Shown: in pieces, positions 43,662 to 51,974 of the stretch
How the letters are laid out: the number at the start of each line of letters is the position of its first letter
How positions within the stretch are numbered: position 1 is the first letter of the stretch
Origin: Astrobacterium formosum
GTDB taxonomy: Bacteria > Pseudomonadota > Alphaproteobacteria > Rhizobiales > Xanthobacteraceae
NCBI GenBank assembly: GCA_030848545.1
Contig: JAVDCA010000005.1
Span: forward strand, 213,896-277,895
Direction: 5' to 3'
Length of the DNA stretch: 64,000 bases
Program-made: the position numbers and the translations under genes
Notes under the pieces: model-generated
Database searches by the model: none
What the model saw: the letters and a program-made list of their open reading frames with translations, nothing else
What the model was told of the DNA's origin: nothing

Positions 43662-44890
43662 ACCCGTGGCCCGTCGTCATCGCCGACCTCAAATCACTGC
43701 GCTGGATCGCCTTCGTGGTGCCCATATTCATTGCGCTTGCGGTCGCGATCGGGGTCGCGGTGAGCGCCCAGGAGACGGCGCTGCGCCGCGCCTCGACCCA
43801 GGCGGCGAACGATTTCGACCTCGTCATCGGCGCCCCCGGCAGCCAGACCCAGCTCGTCCTCACCACCGTCTATCTGCAGCCCGAAGCCCTGCCCCTCGTC
43901 GATGGCGCCATCCTCAACCGGCTCGCGGCCGACCGCCGCGTCAAGGCGTTCGCCCCCATCGCGTTCGGCGACGTGGTGCGCGGCTATCCGGTCGTCGGCA
44001 CCACGACCTCCTTCGCGTCGCGCTTCGGCCGCGTCGCGCCGCAGGAGGGCCGGCTGTTCGCACGCGAAGGCGAAGCCGTCATCGGCGCCGACGTGAAGCT
44101 CGCCCTGGGCGACGAAGTCACGCCTTCGCACGCGGTCGCCGGCCATCGCAGCCCGTTCGGCGTCGAGACCGCGCACGAACACGAGCATCGCCACGAAGGC
44201 GCGCACTACAAGGTCGTCGGCCGCCTGCCCCGCTTCGGTTCGCCGTGGGACAAGGCCATCCTGGTGCCGATCGAGAGCGTGTGGGAAGTGCATGGCCTCG
44301 GCAACGGCCATGCGCGCGACGACGCCCCGCTGGGGGCGCCGTTCGACGCCGAAAAGATCCCCGGCGTGCCGGCGATCGTGGTCAAGCCCCTCTCCATCGC
44401 CGACGCCTACACGCTGCGCGGCCAGTACCGCCAGGGCGGCACCACCGCGCTCTTCCCCGCCGAAGTTCTGGTGACGCTCTATCGCGCCATCGGCGACGTG
44501 CGCGACGTGCTCGTGGTCGGCGCGGTCTTGAACGACGTTCTGGTGTTCGCCGTCACCATCGTGCTGCTCCTGGCGCTGGCCGGCCTGCGCCGGCGCCGCT
44601 ACGCGGTGTTGCGTGCGCTCGGCGCCTCGCGGGCCTATGTGCTGCTGACGGTCTGGCTCGGTGCCAGCGTCATCCTGGTCGCCGGCTGCATGGCCGGGCT
44701 CGGGCTCGGCGCGCTGGCCAGCGACACGGTCGGCCGCCTGGTGGAGAGCCGCACCGGCCTCGTGGTCGCGGCCGGCGTCGGCTGGCCGGAGATTCTCAAT
44801 ACATTCGGGCTTGTGCTCGCCGGCGGCATCATGGCGCTCGCGCCGGCCTTCGCCAGCCTGCGCATGCCGGTCGACGAGGCGCTGCGGTAA
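43658..44890 (+). CDS. ABC transporter permease, FtsX/MacB fold, with His-rich loop
   Basis: A protein of about 410 residues from the ATG at 43658 (MNPWPVVIADLKSLRW). One N-terminal membrane segment (FVVPIFIALAVAIGVAVSA) is followed by a large periplasmic domain and three C-terminal membrane segments (VFAVTIVLLLALAGL; VLLTVWLGASVILVAGCMAG; FGLVLAGGIMALAPAF). This is MacB-like topology. The periplasmic domain carries a histidine cluster ETAHEHEHRHEGAHYK near residue 170, unusual for the family and suggestive of zinc or other metal binding. Together with the ATPase, the DUF3299-like protein and the upstream Zur-like box this suggests metal-linked export or uptake; the substrate is unknown. Confidence 0.9.
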   Translation: MNPWPVVIADLKSLRWIAFVVPIFIALAVAIGVAVSAQETALRRASTQAANDFDLVIGAPGSQTQLVLTTVYLQPEALPLVDGAILNRLAADRRVKAFAPIAFGDVVRGYPVVGTTTSFASRFGRVAPQEGRLFAREGEAVIGADVKLALGDEVTPSHAVAGHRSPFGVETAHEHEHRHEGAHYKVVGRLPRFGSPWDKAILVPIESVWEVHGLGNGHARDDAPLGAPFDAEKIPGVPAIVVKPLSIADAYTLRGQYRQGGTTALFPAEVLVTLYRAIGDVRDVLVVGAVLNDVLVFAVTIVLLLALAGLRRRRYAVLRALGASRAYVLLTVWLGASVILVAGCMAGLGLGALASDTVGRLVESRTGLVVAAGVGWPEILNTFGLVLAGGIMALAPAFASLRMPVDEALR

Positions 44891-45121
44891 CGCCGGAGCC
44901 GGCGCCGTCGGGCTTGCGCGAGAATTCGCGTCCGGCATTCCGGCGCCGAGCGGGACGCCAGGAGCGCGCAATCCTCCGCCTGCTGCGTGTGGGGACTGGC
45001 GCCTCGCTTCGTAATGCCGGAGTAACCATCTCGCCTCGTCGGGCATTGGCTGTTGATCGGCGCCGAAGCCGGATGGCTTCGGATCGCGTATGAGTCAATA
45101 CGTCAACAGGATCCCGCCCCG

Positions 45122-45688
45122 ATGCTCGCTTTCTTCAAATTGGTGCTTTCGTTCGCCCCCTGGCTGTCTTTTTTGATCATTGCCCGTGACACGCTGCTGC
45201 GTGTCGAAATCGGATTGTCGGTCGCGCTGGCGCTGACCGTGGTGATGGGCGTGATGCGGCTCAATCGTGGCATCATTCTGTGGGTCAGTTTGGCCTTCTT
45301 CGCCGCCGCGACGGTTTCGGTCATCGCGTTCAACGACGCCTGGACGCTGCAGTATCTCGGCGTGCTGGCCAACGGCGCGCTGGCGCTCGCCGCCTGGCTG
45401 ACGATCGCGCTCGGCAAGCCGTTCACGCTCGACTACGCCAAGGAGCACGTCGATCCGTCGCTGTGGAACGAGCCGCATTTCATCCGCACCAATGTGCTGA
45501 TGACCGCGTTGTGGGCATCGGCCTTCACGGTCAGCGCCGTGCTGGCGCTCGGCAAGATGGAGCAGGCCGTGCTGTCGGAACTGGCCTACGACCTCGTGTC
45601 CTATGCCGTGCTGATCGCTGCCGCGATCTTCACCGTGTGGTATCCGGAGCATTTGCACCGCGCCAGAGCGGCAGCGCGGCAGCTGTGA
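45122..45688 (+). CDS. Integral membrane protein of unknown function
   Basis: A 188-residue protein from the ATG at 45122 (MLAFFKLVLSFAPWLSFLII). About six hydrophobic segments are visible: LSFAPWLSFLIIA, IGLSVALALTVVMGVM, ILWVSLAFFAAATVSVIAF, GVLANGALALAAWLTIAL, MTALWASAFTVSAVLAL and VSYAVLIAAAIFTVW. A conserved-looking cytoplasmic loop is KPFTLDYAKEHVDPSLWNEP. It was not assigned to a named family. It stands 231 bases after the ABC permease with no clear terminator between, so co-transcription is possible. The intergenic stretch shows nothing else. Confidence 0.7.
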   Translation: MLAFFKLVLSFAPWLSFLIIARDTLLRVEIGLSVALALTVVMGVMRLNRGIILWVSLAFFAAATVSVIAFNDAWTLQYLGVLANGALALAAWLTIALGKPFTLDYAKEHVDPSLWNEPHFIRTNVLMTALWASAFTVSAVLALGKMEQAVLSELAYDLVSYAVLIAAAIFTVWYPEHLHRARAAARQL

Positions 45689-45805
45689 ACTCTCACCACG
45701 CCCAGCGCAGTCTGCTGCAGCGGTTCGTGTTGTGTCCGCCTCATCGACAGGAATATGGATTGCGGACAGCCGCTGCGCGGCTACCGCAACGACGGGATTT
45801 CGTTT

Positions 45806-46444
45806 TCAGCTGCCGGTCAGGCATTCTTCGCGAGTGTCGATCGGCGCAGTCGCGGCCGTCTCCGGCCACGCCTTGAGGGTCACGTCGACGATCTTCTGCA
45901 GATCCTCGCGGCTGGCGCCGCCGGCCGCATGCACCGACATGCCTTCGAGCACGGCGGCGATGAAGCCCGCGAAGGCGCACGGATCCACCTCGGCGGGCAG
46001 TTCGCCCGCCTCCTTGGCGGCGGCAAGCCGTTCCCACACCTTGTGTTCGGCCATTTTTCGGATGGATATCAGCTCGTTCTGGATATCCTTGCCCATCTCG
46101 CTGCAGGTCATGGCGCCGCGCACCAGGAGACAGCCGGGCGGATTGTTCTCGTCGGCGAGGAATTCGACCGAGCCGCGCAACAGCCGCTCGATCATGCCGC
46201 GCGCCGTCGGCGCCGCGATGGCGAAGTCCCAGAATTTGGTGCGCACGGCGAGATAGCGGGCGAGCGCCTTGCGAAAGAGGCCTTCCTTGTTGCCGAAGGC
46301 CGCGTAGAGGCTGGGGGGATTGATGCCCATGGCGTGGGTGAGTTCGGCGACCGACGCGTTCTCGTAGCCGCGCCGCCAGAACACCATCAGGGCCTGATCG
46401 AGGGCATGGTCGAGATCGAAAGCGCGTGGACGTCCAAGGGCCAC
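45806..46444 (-). CDS. TetR-family repressor, divergent from an RND pump
   Basis: A 212-residue regulator. The N-terminal helix-turn-helix (ALMVFWRRGYENASVAELTH, then MGINPPSLYAAFGNKEGLF) is the TetR_N/AcrR type common in Xanthobacteraceae regulators. The C-terminal effector domain includes PPGCLLVRGAMTCSEMGKDI and LEGMSVHAAGGASREDLQ. It is transcribed away from the adaptor/pump genes across 109 bases that contain a strong promoter and an inverted repeat, the usual layout of a local efflux repressor. Confidence 0.92.
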   Translation of the reverse strand: MALGRPRAFDLDHALDQALMVFWRRGYENASVAELTHAMGINPPSLYAAFGNKEGLFRKALARYLAVRTKFWDFAIAAPTARGMIERLLRGSVEFLADENNPPGCLLVRGAMTCSEMGKDIQNELISIRKMAEHKVWERLAAAKEAGELPAEVDPCAFAGFIAAVLEGMSVHAAGGASREDLQKIVDVTLKAWPETAATAPIDTREECLTGS

Positions 46445-46487
46445 CGGCAGGCCTCCTTGTTTTTTTACTAGTCGTTATATAAGTCCC

Positions 46488-46531
46488 TTGACACCGCCCG
46501 TCCACTCCTTATTATGTAGCGAACATTACAT
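46488..46531 (+). promoter_or_regulatory. Sigma-70 promoter with overlapping inverted repeat, RND pump operon
   Basis: A -35 TTGACA (46488-46493), 16-base spacer, and -10 TATTAT (46510-46515) stand upstream of the adaptor gene start at 46554. The inverted repeat ATGTA-N8-TACAT (46514-46531) begins inside the -10, positioned to block transcription when bound. The neighbouring TetR-type repressor is the likely ligand. The boxes are seen directly; binding is inference. Confidence 0.7.
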
Positions 46532-46553
46532 ATTTGGGTGACGGAGCAAGTTC

Positions 46554-47762
46554 ATGACACGACCCCCGCGTGCTCTCCTCCTCGGTGCCGGCCTGGCGGT
46601 TGTCGCCACGGTGGCCGGGTGGTTCACGGTCCTCTCGCCGATCGTCGGTACGGCCCATTCCACTACTCCTGCGGATCAACCCCCAGCCGCCACGCCGGTG
46701 TCGGTCGCGACCCTGGAGCGACGCGATGTCGCGCTCTGGGACGAGTTTTCCGGCCGGCTGGAAGCGGTCGAGCGGGTCGATATCCGCCCGCGCGTCGCCG
46801 GCGCCATCCAGACGGTGCATTTCGTCGAGGGCGCGCTGGTGAAGCGCGGCGATCTCCTGCTCACCATTGATCCCGCCCCCTATGCGGCCGCGGTGGCCCG
46901 CGCCGAAGCGCAGGTGCTCGCCGCCAAGGCCCGGCTCGCCCTCACAAGGAGCGAGCTCGATCGCGGCCGGCAGCTGTGGGACACCAAGAACGTGTCGCAG
47001 CGCGATCTCGACCAGCGCATCAATGCCGACAGCGAGGCGGCCGCCAATCTGCGCGCCGCCGAAGCCGGCCTTCAGACCGCCCGCCTCGAGCTCGACTGGA
47101 CCGAGGTGCGCGCGCCCGTCAGTGGCCGGGTCGGCCGCCTCGAAGTGACGGTCGGAAACCTGGTGCCGGCCGGCCCCGGCGGCCCGGTCCTGACCACGCT
47201 GGTGTCGATCGATCCCATCTATGCGAGCTTCAACGCCGACGAACGAACCCTGATGCGGGTGCTCGCATCCCTGCCCCGCTCCGGCGACACCCATACGGAG
47301 ATCGACCGCATCCCGGTGCGCATGGATGTGGGCCGCGAAGTCAGCGGCTATCTGCAGCTCGTCGACAATCAGGTCGACGGCCGCACCGGCACGGTGCGGG
47401 TGCGGGCGGTGTTCGACAATCCGGACGGCAGCCTCCTGCCCGGCCAGTTCGCGCGCCTGCGCATGGGCCGCGCCAAGACGGAGCCGCTGCTGCTCGTCAA
47501 CGAGCGCGCCATCGGCACCGACCAGGACAAGAAGTTCGTGCTGGTGGTCGACGGCGACAACAAGGCGACCTACCGCGAAGTCGAGCTCGGCGCCACCACG
47601 GAAGGCCTGCGCGTCGTCACCAGCGGACTGAAGGCCGGCGAACGCGTCATCGTCAACGGCCTGCAGAAGGTCCGCCCCGGCGCCACCGTCGAACCCAAGC
47701 CGGTCGCCATGGAAACGGCCCTGTGGCCGAAGGGCGACGTCAAGGTGACCGCGGCGAACTGA
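46554..47762 (+). CDS. RND efflux pump periplasmic adaptor (membrane fusion protein)
   Basis: A 402-residue adaptor with an N-terminal membrane anchor (ALLLGAGLAVVATVAGWFTVL) followed by the standard hairpin order: beta-barrel/lipoyl part (RVDIRPRVAGAIQTVHFVEG; RVGRLEVTVGNLVPAG), alpha-helical hairpin (AKARLALTRSELDRGRQLWD), and membrane-proximal domain (LLVNERAIGTDQDKKFVLVV). AGGAG-like GGAG lies 8 bases before the ATG. It belongs with the downstream RND pump. No outer-membrane channel gene is present, so it must use a shared TolC-like protein. Confidence 0.93.
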   Translation: MTRPPRALLLGAGLAVVATVAGWFTVLSPIVGTAHSTTPADQPPAATPVSVATLERRDVALWDEFSGRLEAVERVDIRPRVAGAIQTVHFVEGALVKRGDLLLTIDPAPYAAAVARAEAQVLAAKARLALTRSELDRGRQLWDTKNVSQRDLDQRINADSEAAANLRAAEAGLQTARLELDWTEVRAPVSGRVGRLEVTVGNLVPAGPGGPVLTTLVSIDPIYASFNADERTLMRVLASLPRSGDTHTEIDRIPVRMDVGREVSGYLQLVDNQVDGRTGTVRVRAVFDNPDGSLLPGQFARLRMGRAKTEPLLLVNERAIGTDQDKKFVLVVDGDNKATYREVELGATTEGLRVVTSGLKAGERVIVNGLQKVRPGATVEPKPVAMETALWPKGDVKVTAAN

Positions 47763-47807
47763 AAGCATCTTCTCGCACGTCGTTGAACGACAGGCGGACC
47801 CGCGTGG

Positions 47808-47912
47808 TCCCCTCTCCCGCTTGCGGGGGAGGGATAGGGAGGGGGCAGCCACGGCCCCGAGCGTGCGTCGGCCCCCTCCCCCACCCTCCCCCGCAAGCGG
47901 GGGAGGGAGCGC
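47808..47912. repeat. Two-hairpin palindromic repeat between adaptor and pump genes
   Basis: Hairpins CCTCTCCCGCTTGCGGGGGAGG at 47810-47832 (near-perfect) and CCCTCCCCCGC/GCGGGGGAGGG around 47884-47907, with complementary GGGAGGGGGC and GCCCCCTCCC between. It is almost the same as the element at 42362-42470. Lying inside an operon, it could shape the ratio of adaptor to pump. Confidence 0.9.
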
Positions 47913-47973
47913 GCAGAACTCGTCGCAATGCAGACACCAAACCCGGCCACACCCCCGAGCCCGAGGCTGAGCC

Positions 47974-50900
47974 ATGAATCTCTCGCGCTTCTTCATCGAC
48001 CGGCCGATCTTCGCCGGCGTCCTGTCGATCCTGATCTTCCTCTCGGGCGTGCTGGCGCTGCGGGTGATGCCGATCTCCGAATATCCGGAAGTCGTGCCCC
48101 CGCAGGTGATCGTGCGCGCGACCTATCCGGGCGCCTCCCCGAAGGTGATCGCCGCCACCGTCGCGACCCCCATCGAGGAGCAGATCAACGGCGTCGAGGA
48201 CATGCTCTACATGTCGAGCCAGGCGACCACCGATGGCGTCCTGACCATCACGGTCACCTTCAAGCTCGGCACCGATCCCGACAAGGCGACCCAGCTGGTG
48301 CAGAACCGCGTCAACCAGGCCGAACCGCGCCTGCCCGCGGAGGTGCGCGCCCTCGGCATCACCACCGTGAAGTCGTCGCCCGACTTCATCATGGTGGTGC
48401 ACCTCATTTCGCCCAACAACCGCTACGACATCACCTATCTGCGCAACTACGCCGCCCTGAACGTCAGGGACCGATTGGCGCGCATCCCCGGCGTCGGACA
48501 GATCGAGGCCTGGGGCGCCGGCGAATATTCCATGCGGGTCTGGCTCGACCCGCAGAAGATCGCCGAGCACGGCCTCTCCGCCGGCGACGTCGCCAACGAA
48601 ATCCGCGCCCAGAACATCCAGGCGGCGGCGGGAGCGGTCGGCGCCTCGCCGACGGGCCCCGACGTGACGCTGCAGCTTTCCGTCAACGCGCAGGGGCGCC
48701 TGGAGACCGAAGAGGAATTCGGCGACATCGTCATCAAGACCGGGGAGACCGGCCAGGTGACGCGGCTGCGCGACGTCGCCCGCATCGAGCTCGGCGCCGC
48801 CAACTACGCGCTACGCTCGCTCCTGGACAACAAGCCGGCGGTCGGCATCGGCGTCTTCCAGGCGCCGGGCTCCAACGCGCTGGAGATCGCCGACCGGGTC
48901 CGCGCCACCATGGACGAGATCAAGCGCACCATGCCGGAGGGCGTCGACTACCAGATCGTCTACGACACCACGCGCTTCGTGCGCGCCTCCATCGACGCCG
49001 TCATCCATACGCTCCTGGAAGCCGTCGCGCTGGTGGTCCTGGTGGTGATCGTCTTCCTGCAGACCTGGCGCGCCTCCATCATCCCGCTGCTCGCCGTGCC
49101 GGTGTCGATCATCGGCACCTTCGCGGTCATGCACCTGTTCGGCTTCTCCATCAACGCCCTGACCTTGTTCGGCCTCGTGCTCGCCATCGGCATCGTGGTC
49201 GACGACGCTATCGTGGTGGTCGAGAACGTCGAGCGCAACATCGAAGAGGGGCTGTCCCCGCGCGAGGCCTCCTACAAGGCCATGACCGAAGTCACCGGTC
49301 CGATCATCGCCATCGCGCTGGTGCTGGTCGCGGTGTTCGTGCCGCTCGCCTTCATCACCGGGCTGTCCGGCCAGTTCTACAAGCAGTTCGCCTTGACCAT
49401 CGCGATCTCGACGGTGATCTCGGCGATCAATTCGCTCACTTTGTCGCCGGCCCTGTCGGCGCTGCTCCTCAAGGGCCATGACACGCCGCCGGACCGCCTC
49501 ACCCGCGCCATCAATTATCTGTTCGGCTGGTTCTTCCGCGGCTTCAACTACGTGTTCGTGCGCAGCTCGACCGGCTACAGCCGCGGCGTCGGCGGCATTT
49601 TGGGGCACAAGGCCGGCGTCATGCTGGTCTATGTCCTCATGCTGGGCGCGGCCTTCTATCTGTTCAAGGCGGTGCCGTCGGGCTTCGTGCCGGGCCAGGA
49701 CAAGCAGTATCTGATCGGCTTCGCCCAGCTTCCGGACGGTGCCACCCTCGACCGCACCGAGGAGGTGATCCGGCGCATGACCGACATCACCCTCAAGGAG
49801 CCGGGCGTGGAAAGCGCCGTCGCCTTCCCGGGGCTGTCGATCGCGGGCTTTTCGAACTCCTCCAACGCCGGCATCGTGTTCTCGGTCCTGAAGCCGTTCG
49901 AGGAGCGCACCGATCCGAGCCTCTCGGCCGGCGCCATCGCGATGTCGCTCAACAAGAAGTACGCGGCCATCGAGGACGCCTTCATCGCCATGTTCCCGCC
50001 GCCGCCCGTGCAGGGCCTCGGCGTCGTCGGCGGCTTCAAGCTGCAGATCGAGGATCGCACCGGCCGCGGCTTCGAGGAGTTGAACCGGGTCACCCAGGCC
50101 TACATGGCCAAGGCCATGGCGGCGCCCGAGCTCACCGGCCAGTTCACCACCTTCCAGGTCAACGTGCCGCAGATCTTCGCCGACGTCGACCGCACCAAGG
50201 CACGCCAGCTGGGCGTGCCCATCACCGCCATCTTCGAGACCCTGCAGGTCTATCTCGGCTCGCTCTACGTCAACGACTTCAACAAGTTCGGCCGCACCTA
50301 TTCGGTGCGCGTGCAGGCGGACGCGGCCTTCCGGGCCCGTCCCGACGATATCGGCCAGCTCAAGGTACGCTCCAATTCCGGCGAGATGGTCCCGCTGTCC
50401 GCCCTGCTTCGCGTCAAGGCGACCGCCGGGCCGGAACGGGCGACGCGCTACAACGGCTTCCTGTCCGCCGACGTCAACGCGGCGCCGGCGCCCGGCTTCT
50501 CCTCCGGCCAGGCCCAGGACGTCGCCAAACGCATCGCGGCGGAAACGCTGCCGCCCGGCTTCGACTTCGAGTGGACCGACCTGACCTACCAGGAAATCCT
50601 CGCCGGCAACTCCGCCGTCTGGGTGTTCCCGATCGCCATCCTGCTCGTGTTCCTGGTGCTCGCCGCGCTCTACGAAAGCCTGGTGCTGCCGTTGTCGATC
50701 ATCATGATCGTGCCCATGGGCCTCCTCGCCGCCCTGACCGGCGTCTGGCTCACCGGCGGCGACAACAACGTCTTCACCCAGATCGGCCTCGTGGTGCTGG
50801 TCGGCCTCTCCGCCAAGAACGCCATCCTGATCGTCGAATTCGCCCGCGAACTGGAGTTCGGCGGACGCACGCCGGTGGCGGCCGCCATCGAGGCGAGCCG

Positions 50901-51171
50901 GCTGCGGCTGCGGCCGATCCTGATGACGTCCTTCGCCTTCATCATGGGCGTGGTGCCGCTCGTCACATCGACCGGCGCCGGCGCCGAGATGCGCCACGCC
51001 ATGGGGGTCGCGGTCTTCGCCGGCATGATCGGCGTCACCGCGTTCGGCATCTTCTTCACGCCGGTGTTCTATGTGCTCCTGCGACTCCTGAGCGGCAACC
51101 GCCCGCTCAAGCATGTGGGCGCCCCCGTGGCGGCGATCGGCCACGCGCCGGCCGCCATGCCGGCGGAGTAG
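47974..51171 (+). CDS. HAE1-family RND efflux pump
   Basis: A 1065-residue inner-membrane drug/proton antiporter. The N-terminal MNLSRFFIDRPIFAGVLSIL is family-typical. The proton-relay aspartates are in LVLAIGIVVDDAIVVVENVE (TM4), and the matching second-half region is ILIVEFARELEFGGRTPVAA (TM10-11). Two large periplasmic porter/docking regions follow TM1 and TM7. It ends in GNRPLKHVGAPVAAIG. It is expressed with the adaptor from the promoter at 46488 and repressed by the TetR neighbour. Substrates cannot be predicted. Confidence 0.95.
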   Translation: MNLSRFFIDRPIFAGVLSILIFLSGVLALRVMPISEYPEVVPPQVIVRATYPGASPKVIAATVATPIEEQINGVEDMLYMSSQATTDGVLTITVTFKLGTDPDKATQLVQNRVNQAEPRLPAEVRALGITTVKSSPDFIMVVHLISPNNRYDITYLRNYAALNVRDRLARIPGVGQIEAWGAGEYSMRVWLDPQKIAEHGLSAGDVANEIRAQNIQAAAGAVGASPTGPDVTLQLSVNAQGRLETEEEFGDIVIKTGETGQVTRLRDVARIELGAANYALRSLLDNKPAVGIGVFQAPGSNALEIADRVRATMDEIKRTMPEGVDYQIVYDTTRFVRASIDAVIHTLLEAVALVVLVVIVFLQTWRASIIPLLAVPVSIIGTFAVMHLFGFSINALTLFGLVLAIGIVVDDAIVVVENVERNIEEGLSPREASYKAMTEVTGPIIAIALVLVAVFVPLAFITGLSGQFYKQFALTIAISTVISAINSLTLSPALSALLLKGHDTPPDRLTRAINYLFGWFFRGFNYVFVRSSTGYSRGVGGILGHKAGVMLVYVLMLGAAFYLFKAVPSGFVPGQDKQYLIGFAQLPDGATLDRTEEVIRRMTDITLKEPGVESAVAFPGLSIAGFSNSSNAGIVFSVLKPFEERTDPSLSAGAIAMSLNKKYAAIEDAFIAMFPPPPVQGLGVVGGFKLQIEDRTGRGFEELNRVTQAYMAKAMAAPELTGQFTTFQVNVPQIFADVDRTKARQLGVPITAIFETLQVYLGSLYVNDFNKFGRTYSVRVQADAAFRARPDDIGQLKVRSNSGEMVPLSALLRVKATAGPERATRYNGFLSADVNAAPAPGFSSGQAQDVAKRIAAETLPPGFDFEWTDLTYQEILAGNSAVWVFPIAILLVFLVLAALYESLVLPLSIIMIVPMGLLAALTGVWLTGGDNNVFTQIGLVVLVGLSAKNAILIVEFARELEFGGRTPVAAAIEASRLRLRPILMTSFAFIMGVVPLVTSTGAGAEMRHAMGVAVFAGMIGVTAFGIFFTPVFYVLLRLLSGNRPLKHVGAPVAAIGHAPAAMPAE

Positions 51172-51233
51172 GACGTCGCCGCATTCCGCGGTCATGTGAA
51201 ACGCGGCTGATCAGGCCCGCTCCCGTGCCCCGG

Positions 51234-51353
51234 GCGCGGCGCAGCACGCAGCGGAGCGAAGCGCAGCGGAGTGATGCGACGCTGAACCGGGGCCTTGCGC
51301 TGGCACATGTCGCGGCGAATGCCGCGGCAAGGCTTTATATTCTGCGGGGCACG
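51234..51353. repeat. 120-bp palindromic element, GTGCCCCGGGCGCG family, copy 2
   Basis: It begins CGTGCCCCGGGCGCGGCGC (51234-) and ends GCGGGGCACG at 51353. The internal GCGACGCTGAACCGGGGCC parallels the inner part of the copy at 20098-20222. The right arm is more diverged than in copy 1. Confidence 0.8.
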
Positions 51354-51379
51354 AGGCAACCGATCCGTCGAATTCCACC

Positions 51380-51475
51380 TCAATCTCCCCCACCCGCCTC
51401 CCGCCGCAGCGCTTCGACTACCGGCCGCAGTCCCCGCGTCAAATGCTTGTCCCGCCGCAGCGGGAACTGTTTGTC
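51380..51475 (-). pseudogene. LysR-type regulator 3'-end remnant
   Basis: On the minus strand the last about 30 codons of an open frame read FPLRRDKHLTRGLRPVVEAL followed by RREAGGGD. This closely matches the C-terminus of the complete LysR protein at 58118-59020 (LVLRRDKHLTRGLRAVVEAL). At nucleotide level about 58 bases (51402-51460 against 58150-58207) differ at only about six positions. The rest of the gene is missing. It shares orientation with the intact LysR gene, so the two sequences form a direct repeat around the catabolic/TRAP operon. Confidence 0.75.
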
Positions 51476-51853
51476 CGCCTGCATGCCGACGGTCGTTGCC
51501 AACGGACAAGCTGCCCGAGGCGTGACAAAACCGCTCATGCAGGGAAGCTCCGGCGGGCATCCGTTCCAGTTCGCCCACACCGGCCGCTTGACCGCGCCCG
51601 GCTTGAACCGACTGCGCCGCCCGGCAATTCCGGCGACCCGCTCCGCGGTTTGTCCTTGATGTATGGCGGCATGGCTCCTCCGGAAATTCTCCAGGACGAG
51701 AAGGGGGATATCCGCAGGCTCCGGCCTTGTCAGTCTCTGCCCTTTGCGCCTTCTGACGTCCACGCCGTCCAGGCGAACCCGCGGCCACACAGGCCTATTC
51801 CCTCTCTTGACAAATCAAGGCCGAAGGACTTTCCTTCGCTTGCCCCCGGTATA

Positions 51854-51885
51854 CGAAATATTCTTCGCTATCCGAAAATTCGGAT
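51854..51885. promoter_or_regulatory. Operator-like palindromes upstream of the amidohydrolase operon
   Basis: ATCCGAA-AA-TTCGGAT at 51870-51885 is a perfect inverted repeat, preceded by a looser CGAAATATTCTTCG at 51854-51867. They lie 90-120 bases before the amidohydrolase start, within the only AT-rich stretch of this gap. IclR proteins bind short palindromes of this kind, and an IclR gene is second in the operon. The sequence is seen; the regulator assignment is inference. Confidence 0.5.
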
Positions 51886-51974
51886 CGCGATGACCGGCCA
51901 GGCCAAAGAACGACGGCCGCCGGCATTCCGGTTCGGACCGCGGCAAGCGAGGAACGTGCTGGGAGTGCCTGAGC

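Larger units (their letters stand above)
51172..51974. other. 803-base intergenic region with repeat, LysR remnant and operator-like sites
   Basis: It contains a copy of the GTGCCCCGGGCGCG palindromic repeat (51234-51353), a remnant of a LysR 3' end (51380-51475), an AT-rich stretch with TTGACA at 51807-51812 and the palindromes near 51854-51885. No complete gene is supportable. Short open frames crossing it on both strands have no recognisable features. Confidence 0.6.

Noticed and set aside
48811..51195. 794-codon minus-strand open frame opposite the RND pump
   Set aside because: Its protein is an His/Asp/Gln-rich low-complexity sequence, and the plus strand is an unmistakable RND transporter.
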